Origin: Asterias amurensis
Lineage: Eukaryota; Echinodermata; Asteroidea; Forcipulatida; Asteriidae
Assembly (NCBI RefSeq): GCF_032118995.1
Contig: NC_092649.1
Span: 19,529,832 to 19,593,831, forward strand
Direction of reading: 5' to 3'
Length of the DNA stretch: 64,000 nucleotides
The notes beneath the pieces are model-generated. The model saw only the letters and a program-made list of their open reading frames with translations, was not told where the DNA came from and searched no databases. Below are positions 33,801-39,632 of this stretch, piece after piece. Each line of letters begins with the position of its first letter. Position 1 is the first letter of the stretch. The position numbers and the translations under genes were made by a program.

Positions 33801-36234
33801 GAAGTATCATTGGAAGTTTCAACAACATTTTTAAAATATCACTTACAATGACTTCTCAGCGAAAATAATTTTGACTTTAAAGATCAAGAAAGTAGAAATA
33901 GGACCCCAGTCAGATTGTCCAATGAAATAAGTGTGATAATTCGTACCTTGATAGTGACCAGAAAGTCTCCCATCTCGATAACTTTCTGCTGGTAGTAGGT
34001 TGTTGGAAGACGTGCTTCATAGGAATTCCACAGACTGAACAAAGTGTCCGCCCTTCATTGAATTTAGAAAGAAATTAAAAACTAAAGTCAACTTGACATA
34101 ATCTACAGAGCCAAAACATTAACCATTCGTTTATTCTTCACTCTATGGTTCTTCTAAATCAACAACATTCAAATTGGGCTCCTTATATTATTACTATCCT
34201 ATGCAAAACCTCTCAAATATGTTTTTTTGTAGCCTATAAATAAAGTATATATATGGAAAATTGTGAAATTGTTAAGTAGCTCTCCAAATCCAACAGTTTT
34301 TACTTGCACTATTTGTACATATTTCTGCACTCGACACCATTATATTTCTTGGACGCATGCGCAAACACGCAGTGCATCTTATCCTCGCATATGTGAGGCT
34401 GCACTTTTTAGGAAGGAAGGATGGTGTTGTTTCAACCATCTAGTTGTCTTGAGTGAGCTGTTGAGGTGGAGTTCAGACAACTTGTCTGTCGGTTCGCAAC
34501 TTGTCGGTCGGTTCGGAAAACTCAACAAATGGCCAAGACTACCGTTGAATGACTGATCTCCATTTACCACACTTTTTACTTGGAAATATTTATTAAACGG
34601 AAATAAATGACTGAATTAGTATGCATTTGTTTGATTTAATAGTTCTCCATCTGGCTTTATCTATTTGATGTAAACATAAGAACATGCATTCATAAATACC
34701 TCAGACAGTTTCGCTATTCCTATTGGTGGAGAGCGCGTCACGTGGGTGTGTATAAACCTTTGTTTATGACCAGTAAAAAGTGTTGAAACATGTGCGTGAC
34801 ACGCGAGCTTGCACCTGTTCTTATAAGACAGTTTCTTCATTCCTATTGGTCGAGAGCAACGGCTGAAACAGTTGTGCCACATCACGCGACGCGCACGGCA
34901 TTCCCTTATAAGGAGTTGTTTACCCAAGGGGGGGAAGGGCTTTACCATTTCATAGCTGGAGGGGTGTAGTGTTGAAAGAAATCATTGAACAATTATAATT
35001 TTGCATTTATTTTTCTTTTTGACCAAAAAGTGTTGATGTTTTTGATCGAAAAGGTATTGTAGCGGCAGTGCCGATCGACCGGTAGGGGGCGCCAGCACGA
35101 CTACCCTTCGGAGCAACGCTAGTGGCCCAGACAAGCCGATCGTGTCTGCTCGCTGGAGAGGGCGCTCTCTGGCTTAGGTTTCTGTTTCATGTAATTTCAT
35201 GACTGGTTGTGTGTAAATAAACCTCCAAAGAAACGGACAGAAAAGGCAGTTAATTGTACCTCAATTGTGTCATTAAACTGTGTACAACGCAAACCACGGT
35301 CAACGCTACAGTATTTATGAATGGGAATCAAAGTGTGTTGAATCAGTTTTCAACTAGTAGTGGTTTAATAAACCTGCCGAGGTCTGGTTCTTGATAATTT
35401 ACCTCGACTTTGTCTCAGTAAAATTATCAAGAACCAGGCCTCGTTGGGATTAAACCACTAGTTGAAAACCTCTTGACCACACATTGATTCCCTTATTTAT
35501 TGAGTTTATTTTATTGGCACACCACTACATGAAGAAAAATACTGGATTACAAATATAAACAATATGAAATTCTTAAGTCTGTCAACCTCTGACTCTGCCA
35601 TCCACCGACTTGTCTTGGCCATGTTGTTGGCTATTCGTCGAGTTGTCCGAACCGTCAGGTTGTCCCACAAATAAAATGTCTGAAATCCCACTCAAACTTA
35701 CTGACTCGGCTTCATTCATTTTGAAAAATTATTAGGCCCAAGTTTGTTAATGTAGGCCTATATTAAATTATTGACAACCATGACAACTATTTTCTCTTTC
35801 CTTTTTTTTGTCATCAATTTATTTAAAAAGTTAGGTTTTGTAACCAATAAAAGGGTGAAGGGAAGGCAAATGATAAACTTACTTAACGTCAATGGTTCTA
35901 TATTCCTGCAAAAAGTTATAGCCTTTTCAAATAAATGAAACTTAAGTCAATCAACCCACCAAACCAAAAGCAAAAGTAAAACTAAAAACTAACAAGTGTC
36001 CGGATTTTGGGCAAATAGGCCTACAAGTTTTGTATCCAACTTTACTTACCCACGCGAAAACGCCTCGTCATCTTTTTTCCTGTAGCTTGACGAAGCTTTC
36101 TTTCTCATAAACTGCAAGAATAACTTGTATTCTTCCTGAAATGCATTGATTACGGGATTTTTATCCCCGCTATAAAAAGTGGAAGACGGTTGATTTACGG
36201 ACAGAGCAGCTTTATGCTGCAGTATGACCGCCAT
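448..36234 (-). CDS. CFAP54: CFAP54, cilia- and flagella-associated protein 54 (5' part, 3' end outside window)
   Basis: Giant central-apparatus protein of motile cilia (DUF4486 family). Exons in transcript order: 36234-36050, 34052-33947, 32790-32647, 32398-32227, 31728-31670, 31185-31042, 30152-30039, 29390-29289, 25978-25874 (possible cassette), 24090-23889, 23090-22876, 22341-22182, 19184-19096, 18875-18741, 18025-17887, 17363-17268, 16898-16651, 16122-15871, 15482-15321, 14968-14783, 14096-14004, 13393-13211, 12595-12453, 11806-11659, 10933-10778, 10037-9837, 9071-8876, 8137-8045, 7593-7467, 7245-7131, 6463-6305, 5563-5459, 5044-4947, 4461-4247, 3384-3197, 2288-2061, 1584-1367, 701-448. 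All junctions keep frame; the total is about 1,978 residues, against about 3,100 in human. Landmarks shared with vertebrate CFAP54, as recalled: QCYGRYLDQF, LPREPLCWLVYNGT, NSVPLLSIRYLSWRATLYTA, LPWPRT, LAGWLNESNLALQAVVQCYG, FENPLDD, ERYSEYVTPLLVQAQR. The last donor at 447 implies more exons to the left. The family is certain; single boundaries are manual calls. Confidence 0.93.
841..978 (-). mobile_element. tRNA-derived SINE (family B), minus orientation
   Basis: On the minus strand there is a tRNA-like head with a B-box-like run (CAACCTCCAGATTAGCGTGC is its complement), then a tail containing CTTTGT and TTGTCAATATC. Related copies lie at about 5245-5345, 27265-27780, 29500-29585, 31945-32100 and 39305-39480. 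Confidence 0.5.
1104..1274. mobile_element. Foldback MITE, GGGCCCAATTTCATGGCTCTGC family
   Basis: The terminal inverted repeats read TGGGCCCAATTTCATGGCTC at the left and its complement at 1255-1274. The centre holds GCTTAC-type short repeats. Related decayed copies end at about 14665, 31575 and 58655. Intronic in CFAP54. Confidence 0.7.
3197..3384 (-). CDS. CFAP54: CFAP54 exon with a probable GC-AG intron
   Basis: The exon encodes GEPVPVVPLPPDDKESDTMR onwards to TFDHLKKAV. Comparison with vertebrate CFAP54 (LKKSV then VLAYRGDCW) places the junction after the valine codon. The intron there begins GCGAGT, a GC-type donor, and the next exon starts VLAHRGSHW at 2288. The alternatives are GTGGCG three bases upstream, also in frame but losing one residue, or a donor at 3156, which would add residues with no vertebrate match. 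Confidence 0.6.
3446..3782. mobile_element. Two adjacent foldback elements, GGGCCCAATTTCATAGAGCTGC family
   Basis: Two abutting copies (about 3446-3590 and 3584-3782) each begin and end with a GGGCCCA motif and carry inner TGCTTAGCAAA/CTTAAGCA repeats in opposite orientation. Other copies lie at about 10550-10738, 15137-15285, 50346-50607, 51745-51945, 58335-58465, 59338-59522, 61080-61230 and 62048-62250. No coding capacity. Confidence 0.6.
3930..4290 (-). repeat. Degenerate tandem duplication covering the end of a CFAP54 exon and its splice donor
   Basis: The stretch 4205-4285, which contains the 3' end of exon 4247-4461 and its donor, recurs in diverged form at about 4041-4120 and 4125-4185, with a fourth trace near 3930. 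Shared words are CACTTGCTG, GTGACTC, ACATCTACTT, GAGCAGCT and CTCTATA. One copy keeps a GCAAGT in place of the GTAAGT donor. Confidence 0.6.
4529..4767. mobile_element. MITE with 32-bp perfect terminal inverted repeats
   Basis: The left end starts AGAGTTATATATAAGAACTA and continues GAGGGCGCACTG; 4736-4767 is its exact complement. 239 bp, no ORF, CpG-rich centre. The perfect ends suggest a recent insertion. A TATATAACTCT trace also occurs at about 6005. Confidence 0.8.
5926..6145. mobile_element. Tc1/mariner-type MITE with TA target duplication
   Basis: It begins TTGACCCATTTCACCTGACG and ends CGTGCAAGGGGTCAA, flanked by TA at 5924-5925 and 6146-6147. A second copy in the opposite orientation is at 23696-23885. 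The short outer repeat TTGACCC/GGGTCAA is the only well-matched inverted part. Confidence 0.75.
6720..7047. mobile_element. TTAA-flanked MITE, 5'-truncated copy
   Basis: The right end CAATAGTGTCCAGTGTCTTTAA and the internal words AAACATTGCGAGAAACGGCT and CTCCCTCTGAAGTA mark the same family as 30542-30920. The left terminus is missing or strongly diverged. Confidence 0.65.
8539..9375. repeat. 65-bp inverted repeat flanking a CFAP54 exon
   Basis: Arms are 8539-8603 and 9311-9375; by eye one mismatch in 65 positions. CFAP54 exon 8876-9071 lies in the loop. Outside the arms weaker similarity continues (ACACCATG, GGTTCT), so the arms look like two opposed copies of one dispersed repeat related to 18163-18371. 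Confidence 0.8.
9379..9749. mobile_element. TTAA-flanked MITE with perfect terminal inverted repeats
   Basis: It starts TTAAAGCCATTGGACACTTT and ends with the exact complement, with about 25 bp matching and TTAA at both ends. It has the architecture of the 30542-30920 family but distinct terminal bases. TTAA targets suggest piggyBac-type mobilisation. Intronic in CFAP54. Confidence 0.8.
10985..11330. mobile_element. Decayed TTAA-type MITE
   Basis: Internal words of the family (ACTTACTTGGTAACAAGCAATGG, split by about 50 bp of unrelated sequence, then ATTGTGAGAAACAGCTCCCT) are present, but neither terminal repeat is intact. Intronic in CFAP54. Confidence 0.5.
12870..12925 (-). repeat. tRNA-like sequence, probable SINE head
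   Basis: The complement reads AGCTCAGCTGGTGGAGCACC with a B box GGTTCAAGTCC. There is no full acceptor stem, so a SINE remnant is more likely than a tRNA gene. A similar tRNA-like trace is at 12308-12370. Confidence 0.4.
13211..14968 (-). CDS. CFAP54: CFAP54 exons coding a fibronectin type III-like domain
   Basis: Three exons (14968-14783, 14096-14004, 13393-13211), about residues 943-1097, carry an FN3-like pattern. It starts at GVPPAPLLLSRT, has a tryptophan strand VAWYRLFGR, then CELHVSGLQTNEKYVFAVAA with the typical L..Y.F.V.A pattern, and ends near GDSIGDTT. The same block (YDCEL, GLQPNEKY, FAVAAY) is well conserved in vertebrate CFAP54, as recalled. It is probably a protein-protein interaction module in the C1d side of the central pair; that placement comes from family knowledge. 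Confidence 0.75.
15585..15833 (-). mobile_element. tRNA-derived SINE (family A), minus orientation
   Basis: On the minus strand it runs from a GTGTCGTGTC-type tRNA-Leu-like head through AGCAGAGTGTGGGTTTGAG to the conserved tail CCCAGGGAGCTGAGATGGTT. It matches the plus-strand copy at 27346-27698. Partial copies lie at 31265-31415 (minus), 41628-41715 (plus), 32455-32530 (plus) and 53970-54100 (minus). Confidence 0.65.
16200..16475. mobile_element. Decayed TTAA-type MITE, reverse orientation
   Basis: The family order CAAAGACTAGTAT, ATGTGCATAAAATAACAAAC, TTCTATAACAATGTTTTATA, CAGTGCTTTTTATCAAGTAAG is kept, but the ends are eroded. Intronic in CFAP54. Confidence 0.5.
17531..17872. mobile_element. 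TTAA-flanked MITE, near complete
   Basis: It starts TTAAAGGCACTGGACACCTT and ends ACAGTGTCCAGTGCCTTTAA, flanked by TTAA. It is the opposite orientation to 30542-30920, with the same internal blocks. Intronic in CFAP54. Confidence 0.75.
18163..18371. mobile_element. Foldback element with 13-bp target site duplication
   Basis: AGCTTCTGAATAG occurs at 18150-18162 and again at 18372-18384, directly bounding the insert. Inside, 18197-18248 and 18321-18372 are inverted copies of a 50-bp block containing GCGGTAACACCATGTAAT. The long duplication points to target-primed retroposition rather than cut-and-paste. Confidence 0.65.
19330..22080. repeat. Repeat-filled CFAP54 intron with three copies of a 190-bp module
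   Basis: The 3-kb intron between exons 19096-19184 and 22182-22341 has no recognised gene. A module containing GTTATGATTTTTT, CATAACTCAAGAATTGATGA, CTAACTATGTG and GAAGTTTCAA recurs at about 20205-20400, 21225-21400 and 21635-21830. The last two also share about 85 bp upstream (GATCACGTCTG or GGTCATGTCTG onwards). The last copy runs into a GAA microsatellite (21823-21864). A longest open stretch at 19637-20056 has no family match. Confidence 0.55.
21823..21864 (+). repeat. GAA trinucleotide microsatellite
   Basis: About 14 GAA units follow the third copy of the 190-bp module, where a simpler GAAGAAGAAG tract also ends the first copy near 20385. This looks like the 3' tail of a retroposed element that expanded. 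Confidence 0.8.
22440..22760 (+). mobile_element. Decayed fragment resembling the GIY-YIG end of a Penelope-like element
   Basis: A short plus-strand reading frame contains NLPNHSISDMILQGIKALGN, resembling the conserved H.NLP.HS stretch after GIY-YIG domains in Penelope-like or related retroelements. It is a broken fossil of about 300 bp. The assignment is tentative. Confidence 0.3.
23696..23885. mobile_element. Tc1/mariner-type MITE abutting a CFAP54 splice donor
   Basis: Second copy of the 5926-6145 family, opposite orientation: it begins TTGACCCCTTGCACGCGCGT and ends GGTGAAATGGGTTAA. TA lies at 23694-23695 and 23886-23887. The right-hand TA overlaps the donor of CFAP54 exon 23889-24090, whose intron now starts GTATTAACCC on the minus strand. 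Confidence 0.8.
24701..25018. repeat. 43-bp tandem duplication and a short inverted-repeat element
   Basis: CATTGATTGGTCAGT recurs at 24701 and 24744 (43-bp period). At 24901-25018, CCGAATTAGCGGCTACCGCT faces GTAGCCACCAATTCGG, with a second diverged copy at about 60945-61080. Intronic in CFAP54. Confidence 0.5.
25874..25978 (-). CDS. CFAP54: Possible cassette exon of CFAP54 (105 nt, phase 0)
   Basis: This is a 35-codon open stretch, PTECRTVTIIASDGRLIWHK then SSKQRLDDLVKKQGS, with a strong GTGAGT donor and an AG acceptor with a weak pyrimidine tract. It lies between the exon ending KDAQS (29289) and the exon starting LPWPRT (24090). Vertebrate CFAP54, as recalled, joins these two directly (REAQ-TLPWPRT). 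Both neighbouring junctions are phase 0, so inclusion or skipping keeps frame. It could be a lineage-specific or alternative exon, or chance open sequence. Confidence 0.5.
27346..27698 (+). mobile_element. tRNA-derived SINE (family A), full-length, nested in a family B SINE
   Basis: tRNA-Leu-like head GTGTCGTGGCCGAGCGGATA with A box, B box GGTTCGAATCCC and a closing GTGACAC; then a body with ACACTTAACTATAATTGCTT and CCCAGGGAGCTGAGATGGTT; then an ATT-repeat tail. It interrupts a minus-strand family B SINE whose halves flank it at about 27265-27340 and 27699-27780. The long variable arm and the tail make a functional tRNA gene unlikely. Confidence 0.75.
30196..30335. repeat. 70-bp tandem duplication, two near-identical copies
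   Basis: 30196-30265 and 30266-30335 differ by one base (GGTCGGG versus GGTAGGG). They lie in the CFAP54 intron just upstream of exon 30039-30152. The identity suggests a recent duplication or a copy-number polymorphism. Confidence 0.85.
30542..30920. mobile_element. TTAA-flanked MITE, complete copy
   Basis: It starts TTAAAGGCAGTGGACACTAT and ends AATAGTGTCCAGTGTCTTTAA (21 bases, of which the last four are the TTAA target). 379 bp. This is the best reference copy here for the family also seen at 6720, 10985, 16200 and 17531 and as a fragment at about 52840-52950. Confidence 0.8.
31945..32100 (+). mobile_element. tRNA-derived SINE (family B), plus orientation
   Basis: GGCTTCTGACTGGCACCCTG and an AAATATTGACAAAATAGGCAG segment lead into the tRNA-like ATAGCTTAGTTGGTAGAGCG, followed by a weak B box. 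A copy at 39305-39480 has the same order. Confidence 0.6.
32841..32863 (+). repeat. ATA microsatellite
   Basis: About seven to eight ATA units, followed by CATTTCTATAGCGCC, a common 3' motif of tRNA-derived SINEs, so it probably marks a SINE tail. A similar ATAGCGC motif starts the minisatellite near 63035. Confidence 0.6.
32986..33154. mobile_element. MITE with TA target duplication
   Basis: GACCTTATGCATATGACGTC at the left faces GACGTTAATGCATAAGGTC at the right, flanked by TA on both sides. A related, more diverged element lies at about 61664-61887 (GACCCTTCCCATGAAATATG facing its complement). Confidence 0.7.
35058..35310. mobile_element. Solo LTR, probably Ty3/gypsy (fossil)
   Basis: A 253-bp unit starting TGTAGCGG and ending CGCTACA, bounded by GTAT on both sides (35054-35057, 35311-35314). 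It contains an internal AATAAA. No internal region or coding sequence of a retroelement is present, so this is a recombined remnant. Intron 1 of CFAP54. Confidence 0.55.
35346..35469. repeat. Long hairpin-forming inverted repeat
   Basis: GTTTTCAACTAGTAGTGGTT at 35346 faces AACCACTAGTTGAAAAC at 35453-35469, and the inner parts (GGTTCTTGATAATTT against AAATTATCAAGAACC) also pair. The loop is about 20 bp. It may be a small foldback element. Intron 1 of CFAP54. Confidence 0.75.
36050..36234 (-). CDS. CFAP54: CFAP54 first coding exon and start codon
   Basis: The start ATG (36234-36232) lies in CCAAGATGGCGG, a good Kozak context that is also a YY1-type motif. The exon encodes 61 codons plus two bases, including NPVINAFQEEYKLFLQFMRK, the conserved CFAP54 N-terminal helix. 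It ends at a strong GTAAGTAAA donor and joins the exon ending at 34052 in phase, giving RGADTLFSLWNSYE. No in-frame ATG was seen just upstream; a GTG five codons earlier is not a plausible start. Confidence 0.85.
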
Positions 36235-36769
36235 CTTGGAAACACTCACTCAAAACTTGCAGTTGCTAAGGTCGCTTTCATTATTTTTAAAGGGGGAAAC
36301 TTTGATTTCTTCCAAAGAGGGGAAATATTGGTCCTTTTGAATACTAAGTATAACATACACGTACGATGTTTTGTATTGAAATAAATAGAAAAATGCATAA
36401 AAAGTGTTGATAGGATGTGTTTGTTTGTATTTGAATAATCATTAGTTGTTAAATACATATTTACATAAAGGTTGTCTTGTCAATAAGCGTTGTGATAAAT
36501 ATTTGCATTCACTTTAATTAAATGAATCAGTCCATTAGTCAAAAAGTTTTAGCAAAAGTGTCTTTCGCGCCCTATTTATTAGTTATCGTCTGCTTACTCT
36601 GCTTTACCATTTCTTGTAACAAGGCAAACAACTAACAAGGCCATGGATACCACTAACTAATTAATTTCTAACAAACTTCTAAAATTATGAACTCGCTTTT
36701 CGGGTGACCCAGGAAACATCCAGTACAGAGAATCGTTTTTTTCTTTTCAAATGAAGCATTCATCTTTTT

Positions 36770-37145
36770 GTGGGGGAGTCCGGAGGGACGGGGGTAGAGG
36801 GACCTGGGTTTGTGGGGGGGAAGGGGCAATTTGTGTCACTTTTTGGGGGCGGGGTGGGGGAATTTCATTGTAGGTGAGCTTTGTGTGATTTGTTTGAGGA
36901 ATCACATAATATTTGAATTTGTTTGTTTGTGGGGGGGGGGGGGGGGGGTTGGTACCTTGGAAAGCACTTGTAAACGGGAAACATACCCCGCCCCTTTGGC
37001 CCTGTACCTTCTTTTTAGGGCACACAAATATCTGGATGTGGGGCGAGGAGGGGGCACTTTCCTTTGATCAGGAAGCACTTTGTAGTTTTAAGAAAGCATT
37101 TGAAATCATTTGTTTGTGTGTGTGTGTGTGAGGGGGGGGGGTGCA
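36770..37145 (+). repeat. G-rich low-complexity tract with an 18-G run
   Basis: The tract has many runs of three or more G on the plus strand, an uninterrupted G18 at 36931-36948, and a GT repeat followed by nine G near 37115-37140. G-quadruplex formation is plausible. Run lengths may be affected by sequencing error. Confidence 0.8.
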
Positions 37146-37896
37146 GAATGTATTAGGACAGATTACTCCTCCCCACCCAGATGGCTTCAACGCTGGAGCT
37201 TTTCTCCCTTTTTTCATGGGCGAAGGGGGCTCTGGAAAACTTGGGGGTCGGACATGCCCCAAGGCCCTCCATCGTTGCTATTCCAACTAGCTAACTACTC
37301 AGGCTAGCTTCCTTTCTAAAAACATACAATATGTGGCTGTAACTATTAAAAAGGGATCCTACAACACCCCACCGCAACCCCCACCCCACCCTTCATAAGA
37401 CTACCTTCCCGTTTAAGAAAATGCCAGATTGTACTCAAATCGGGACGAACCAACTTGTTGGGTGTCAGATCGAACTTATTGTCTGGACAAAATAAACACT
37501 TAAAAAAACTCCATATCATTTGAAAACATTTTATATTTGTTACTTGAAAATCACACACAATGAATACAAAATGATGTGATGAATCTTTTTTCCATTTTAG
37601 TTAATTGTAAGTAATTGGAATGCTGTCAAAAAAAATTATCAAATAAAATCTAGGAAACATAAAATACACAGCCAAATATACAGCTAGGTTTGAATCTTTT
37701 CACCACAATAATTGCTTTAAAAATAACTGCACAAAGCAAAATAATAATAAATTTTCAAGAAAACATTTTCTGAAAAGTATTTACAAGAATAAATGTTTTT
37801 TTGTGGGATGGTGATTATGAATTTATATATCAAAACTTTCAAAAAACTTATAGTGATGTGATGATAATACTGCCCCTTTTCAAATGTTTTCATCAC

Positions 37897-37983
37897 AAAC
37901 CAATGTTTTTAGTTATGCTAAGTTGAAACCAATGCTTTTATTTATGCTAAGTTGAAACCCATGCTTTTAGTTATGCTAAGTTG
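37897..37983. repeat. 29-bp minisatellite, three units
   Basis: Units AAACCAATGTTTTTAGTTAT plus GCTAAGTTG at 37897-37925, 37926-37954 and 37955-37983, each differing by one to three bases. Confidence 0.85.
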
Positions 37984-38599
37984 AAAAGTGTTAGTGCACC
38001 TCAACTTCATGGTCAATCGGCTTACAATACATGTAAATTGGATGTATATGAGTGCTAATTTGAAATTGGAAGAAACTCCATTTCATACAAAAATATACAT
38101 TAAACTGAATGTTGAATGCTATCATCCCACTTAAAAAATACTACCCCGTACCAAAATAGTTGGGTTTTAAATTTATTTAAGACCTATGTGCTTCTGAATA
38201 GAATTTCATAATCATGATCAGTAAAAATATTGTTTACAAAAATGTTTTGTTAAAACCTGATTCATGTATTTTCAGCCTCATTATCATATTTGACTGATGA
38301 TTTGTACAATTTCTTAAGATCAGGGGCAGGAATATGCAACAATTTACCCTCAAAAAATACATTTTGAATCGCATCATAACAGATGAAGCAGGATATTTCA
38401 GACACACTATATGAATGTTACAGTTAGCCAATTTCAGTTGCTTTTACAAAAGTCAGTAATCTTTAAAATCACCTGGAAGTGGTATTTTGTCAAAATAAAG
38501 CTTTTGTCACTAATATATGTGTTTTGATGAGTGGAATGTGAATAAACAGTTAACTAAGGTTCTCAAAAATTAGTTCTTATCTTATTTACAAATTTAAGA

Positions 38600-38945
38600 G
38601 TAGGCCCGACCCGAGAGGGCGCTGTTTGTGACGTCAATCGAGTCACGATTTTTGAAGAGAAAATGCTGCACAGAGCTGAAAAAGACATCGGATGGGACCA
38701 CTAGGCACTATTGCTCTTGTGAGTCATACCAGCCATGCAGACTGACCCCATCTTAAGTTGTTTTGCTGCATCCAGCAGCAATACACTTGGTCAGCATTGT
38801 TGGAAAAATGCAAGAAAAAAACTTTTTTCGAAACGTACAAACTCTCGACTTGGACTTGAATGTACTTTGCACGTGTGTTTACTCTACGCATCAAGGCAAA
38901 GTCTGCCTAGATTGATGTCACAAAAGGGGTAGGCGGAGTCAACCC
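38600..38945. mobile_element. Imperfect inverted-repeat MITE
   Basis: TTTGTGACGTCAATC near the left end faces GATTGATGTCACAAAA near the right end, inside GC-rich outer flanks that match poorly. The boundaries are approximate and no target duplication was identified. Confidence 0.45.
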
Positions 38946-39632
38946 CCAAACAACTTTATCTATTTTTTAAACATATAAATCGTTACAAACAATTACTAAA
39001 CAAAATTGTTTTATTGTTACTAAACATTTTATACTCTTATGTTTGAAAAAATAAAAATTCTATTTCCAGGTGACTTTAAACAAAAGGCAGTATTAAAAGT
39101 ACCAACCTTGACAAATTTGAAATGGCGTTGACTCTTACAAGAAAACCGGAATGTGACAAACTTTCGCAAAATACCCAGGGTATTATTTTTTCCCTGAAAA
39201 AAAAATGCCAGTTCATAGAAGCTATTATGACATCTTATACAAGTTTTTATACCAAAAAGGGTTGAAGTTAAAAGCTACACCCCAACAGTAAACAATAATT
39301 AATCTTTGTTCAGGGGTGCTAGTCAGATTGGCTCGAATGGCACCCATGAACAAAGATATTGACAAAATAGGGGAAACCGCCAACATTAGGGCTAGATAGC
39401 TTTCCGCCTGAGAGTGCTGGCACCTTAGTGTGGAGGTCACAGGTACCAATCCCGCTTTAGTCAATTCTTCTTTGTTTACTTCAAAATCACAGAGTGTTCT
39501 TTCTCCAAACTAAACATAGATTTATCTCTGCTGAAAACCATTGTTTCTTCTGACGGTTTAGAGACATTTTCATCCAGCAAGCACCGCTCTATCACATTTA
39601 GGAAGATTCCAGACTGATTTTTCTAAGTCCTC

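Larger units (their letters stand above)
36300..39632. other. Intergenic region between CFAP54 and TEX36
   Basis: No gene was recognised. It holds a G-rich tract (36770-37145), a 29-bp triple tandem repeat (37897-37983), a MITE (38600-38945) and a family B SINE (39305-39480). The left part must carry distal promoter sequence of CFAP54 and the right part the 3' UTR of TEX36, whose end I cannot place. Confidence 0.5.

Noticed and set aside
34263-34570. Overlapping open frames on both strands near 34263-34570
   Set aside because: They lie in CFAP54 intron 1 with no splice-compatible phase and no family match.
35883-35905. A 23-nt exon-like piece on the minus strand between good splice sites in CFAP54 intron 1
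   Set aside because: Including it shifts the frame into the next exon, whereas direct joining of 36050 to 34052 gives the conserved RGADTLFSLWN.
36262-36275. X-box-like GTTGCTAAGGTCGC upstream of the CFAP54 start
   Set aside because: Only the first half-site fits; the second half has two mismatches at key positions.
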